64,000 bases of DNA from Myxosarcina sp. GA_180221_E-2-1-MAG-40_15. Lineage in GTDB: Bacteria > Cyanobacteriota > Cyanobacteriia > Cyanobacteriales > Xenococcaceae. The translations under genes and the position numbers were made by a program. The stretch covers positions 1-64,000 of the forward strand of contig JAIMKV010000004.1 in assembly GCA_020692205.1 (NCBI GenBank), written 5' to 3'. Positions 62,777 through 64,000 of the stretch are shown here, one piece after another (position 1 is the stretch's first letter; every line of letters begins with the position of its first letter). The notes beneath the pieces are model-generated. The model did not search any database. It saw only the letters and a program-made list of their open reading frames with translations, and had not been told where the DNA came from.

Positions 62777-64000
62777 TTACTTGGTTAACATTTCGGCGGA
62801 AAGTTTTTTAAACACCAATCTTTCTCCTTCGACATCAACAAAAATGGTATCGCCGCCTTGATATTCTCCCCGCAGAATCGATTTAGCGATCGCTGTTTCT
62901 AAATATCGCGAGATCGCCCGTTTTAATGGTCTGGCACCATATACGGGGTCGTAACCCAAATCAGCGAGATAGTCTAAAGCAGCATCGGATATTTTCAAAG
63001 CCAGTTTTTGATCTGACAAACGTTGTTCTAAACCTCTAATCTGTAACTGAACAATCTGGCGTAACTGTTCTTTGACTAAGGCATGGAAGATGATAATCTC
63101 GTCAATACGGTTAAGGAATTCAGGACGGAAGCTATCCCGCATTGCCGCCATGACTCGCGATCGCATTTCTTCGTACTGGGTATCATCACCGGAGACATCT
63201 AAAATGTATTGCGAACCAATATTACTAGTCATAATAATAATGGTATTAGTGAAGTCTACAGTACGACCCTGAGAATCTGTGAGTCTGCCATCATCGAGAA
63301 CTTGCAGCATCAGGTTGAAAACATCAGGATGCGCTTTTTCAATTTCGTCAAACAAAATTACTGAGTAAGGACGACGACGAATTGCTTCGGTTAATTGTCC
63401 TCCTTCGTCGTAACCAACATATCCTGGAGGCGCACCAACTAGACGAGATACGGAATGTTTCTCCATATATTCTGACATATCGATGCGGACAATCGCTGCT
63501 TCGGTATCAAACAGACTTTGTGCCAAAGCCTTAGCAAGTTCGGTTTTACCAACTCCAGTCGGGCCTAAAAAGATAAAGCTAGCGGTGGGACGCTGAGGAT
63601 CTGCTAATCCAGCGCGCGATCGCTGAATTGAATCCGCTACGGCGATTACAGCTTCTTCTTGTCCGATGACTCGCTCGTGTAATTCTGACTCTAAATTAAG
63701 CAGCTTAGATTTTTCCGACTCAATCAGTTTCCTGAGCGGAATCCCCGTCCATTTGGCGATAATTTCGGCGATATCTGACTCTAAGACTTCTTCTCGTAAC
63801 AAAGATTTACCTGTGGTTTGCCTTTGGGCTAGTTTTTGCTCAATTGCTATCACTTCTTCTTGAAGTTTGGGCAATTTACCATGACGCAGTTCAGCAGCAC
63901 GATTAAGGTCGTAAGCTCGTTCTGCCTGTTCAATTTCCAGGTTGACTGCGTTTATTTCTTCTTTTAGGGTACGAATTTGCTCGATTACTTCTTTTTCCGA
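62777..64000 (-). CDS. clpB: ATP-dependent chaperone ClpB, 3' part (runs off window)
   Basis: The frame is open to the window edge and covers about the last 407 residues of ClpB, which with ClpB's usual length of about 870 is a bit under half of the protein. The second AAA+ domain is complete: Walker A GPTGVGKTELA, Walker B LFDEIEKAHPDVF, sensor and Arg finger region FLNRIDEIIIFHAL. The start of the visible part (EVIEQIRTLKEEINAVN ... EQAERAYDLNRAAELRHG) belongs to the M-domain coiled coil. ClpB pulls proteins out of aggregates with DnaK. The gene begins outside the window to the right. Confidence 0.93.
   Translation of the reverse strand, partial: SEKEVIEQIRTLKEEINAVNLEIEQAERAYDLNRAAELRHGKLPKLQEEVIAIEQKLAQRQTTGKSLLREEVLESDIAEIIAKWTGIPLRKLIESEKSKLLNLESELHERVIGQEEAVIAVADSIQRSRAGLADPQRPTASFIFLGPTGVGKTELAKALAQSLFDTEAAIVRIDMSEYMEKHSVSRLVGAPPGYVGYDEGGQLTEAIRRRPYSVILFDEIEKAHPDVFNLMLQVLDDGRLTDSQGRTVDFTNTIIIMTSNIGSQYILDVSGDDTQYEEMRSRVMAAMRDSFRPEFLNRIDEIIIFHALVKEQLRQIVQLQIRGLEQRLSDQKLALKISDAALDYLADLGYDPVYGARPLKRAISRYLETAIAKSILRGEYQGGDTIFVDVEGERLVFKKLSAEMLTK

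Overview
The window is chromosomal DNA from a phycobilisome-containing cyanobacterium. The evidence is the phycobilin genes nblA, cpcS-type lyase and cpcG, tocopherol biosynthesis genes, the typical cyanobacterial fused panC-cmk gene, a LabA-like protein, a cyanobacterial LptC, and very many copies of the HIP1 octamer GCGATCGC (for example 196-203 and 400-407). The DNA is AT-rich. A coccoid or baeocystous lineage such as Pleurocapsales is possible, but that is a guess. No rRNA, CRISPR array, intact insertion sequence or prophage was seen, so most of the window is ordinary core and accessory chromosome.

Layout. 0-9.5 kb: panC-cmk, a divergent pair of genes that both lack their 5' ends (Coq4-like and TetR-like), a Phd/VapC toxin-antitoxin pair with a perfect palindromic operator, ruvA, a DUF255 thioredoxin-like protein, small proteins (DUF1540, YciI), a Uma2 nuclease, a PAP2 phosphatase and ilvN. 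9.5-18 kb: an alpha/beta hydrolase and acyltransferase pair resembling the two parts of phytyl ester synthase, metG, a labA-like gene, lptC, an MGME1-like nuclease, a nucleoside hydrolase, a short metallothionein gene with an SmtB-type operator, and tRNA-Phe. 18-29 kb: smc with an in-frame palindromic insertion, tocopherol cyclase and homogentisate phytyltransferase separated by a hydrolase, thrC and a MoaD/ThiS-like gene, and a glutamine riboswitch in front of a DUF4278 protein gene.

29-41 kb: pyruvate kinase with an extra phosphohistidine domain, a PedR-like HTH gene overlapping a TolB-like lipoprotein gene, nblA, cpcS and cpcG, then a hybrid sensor protein whose ATPase domain looks degenerate, next to a REC-GGDEF-EAL protein, and an RluA-family gene whose S4 domain can only be reached from an ATT start. 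41-57 kb: a TerB/Mo-nitrogenase-C protein, obgE, an epimerase, a serine recombinase, MATE and EamA transporters, a BrkB protein, unknown exported proteins, an isoaspartyl peptidase, a DUF2256 protein, trmJ, a class A beta-lactamase-like protein, a response regulator with a C-terminal membrane helix, and an O-methyltransferase. 57-64 kb: a truncated nuclease-like gene, a coiled-coil protein, coaD, an AI-2E transporter, a cellulose synthase-like glycosyltransferase, and the 3' part of clpB, which runs off the end.

The most interesting signals are the glutamine riboswitch controlling a protein of unknown function, with a visible Shine-Dalgarno sequestering helix; the palindromic element inside smc; the probable pseudokinase beside a c-di-GMP enzyme; the membrane-anchored response regulator; and two unassigned intergenic regions that fold like structured RNAs (about 32.9 kb and 53.75 kb). 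All matches were judged by eye from sequence; no database search or folding program was run.
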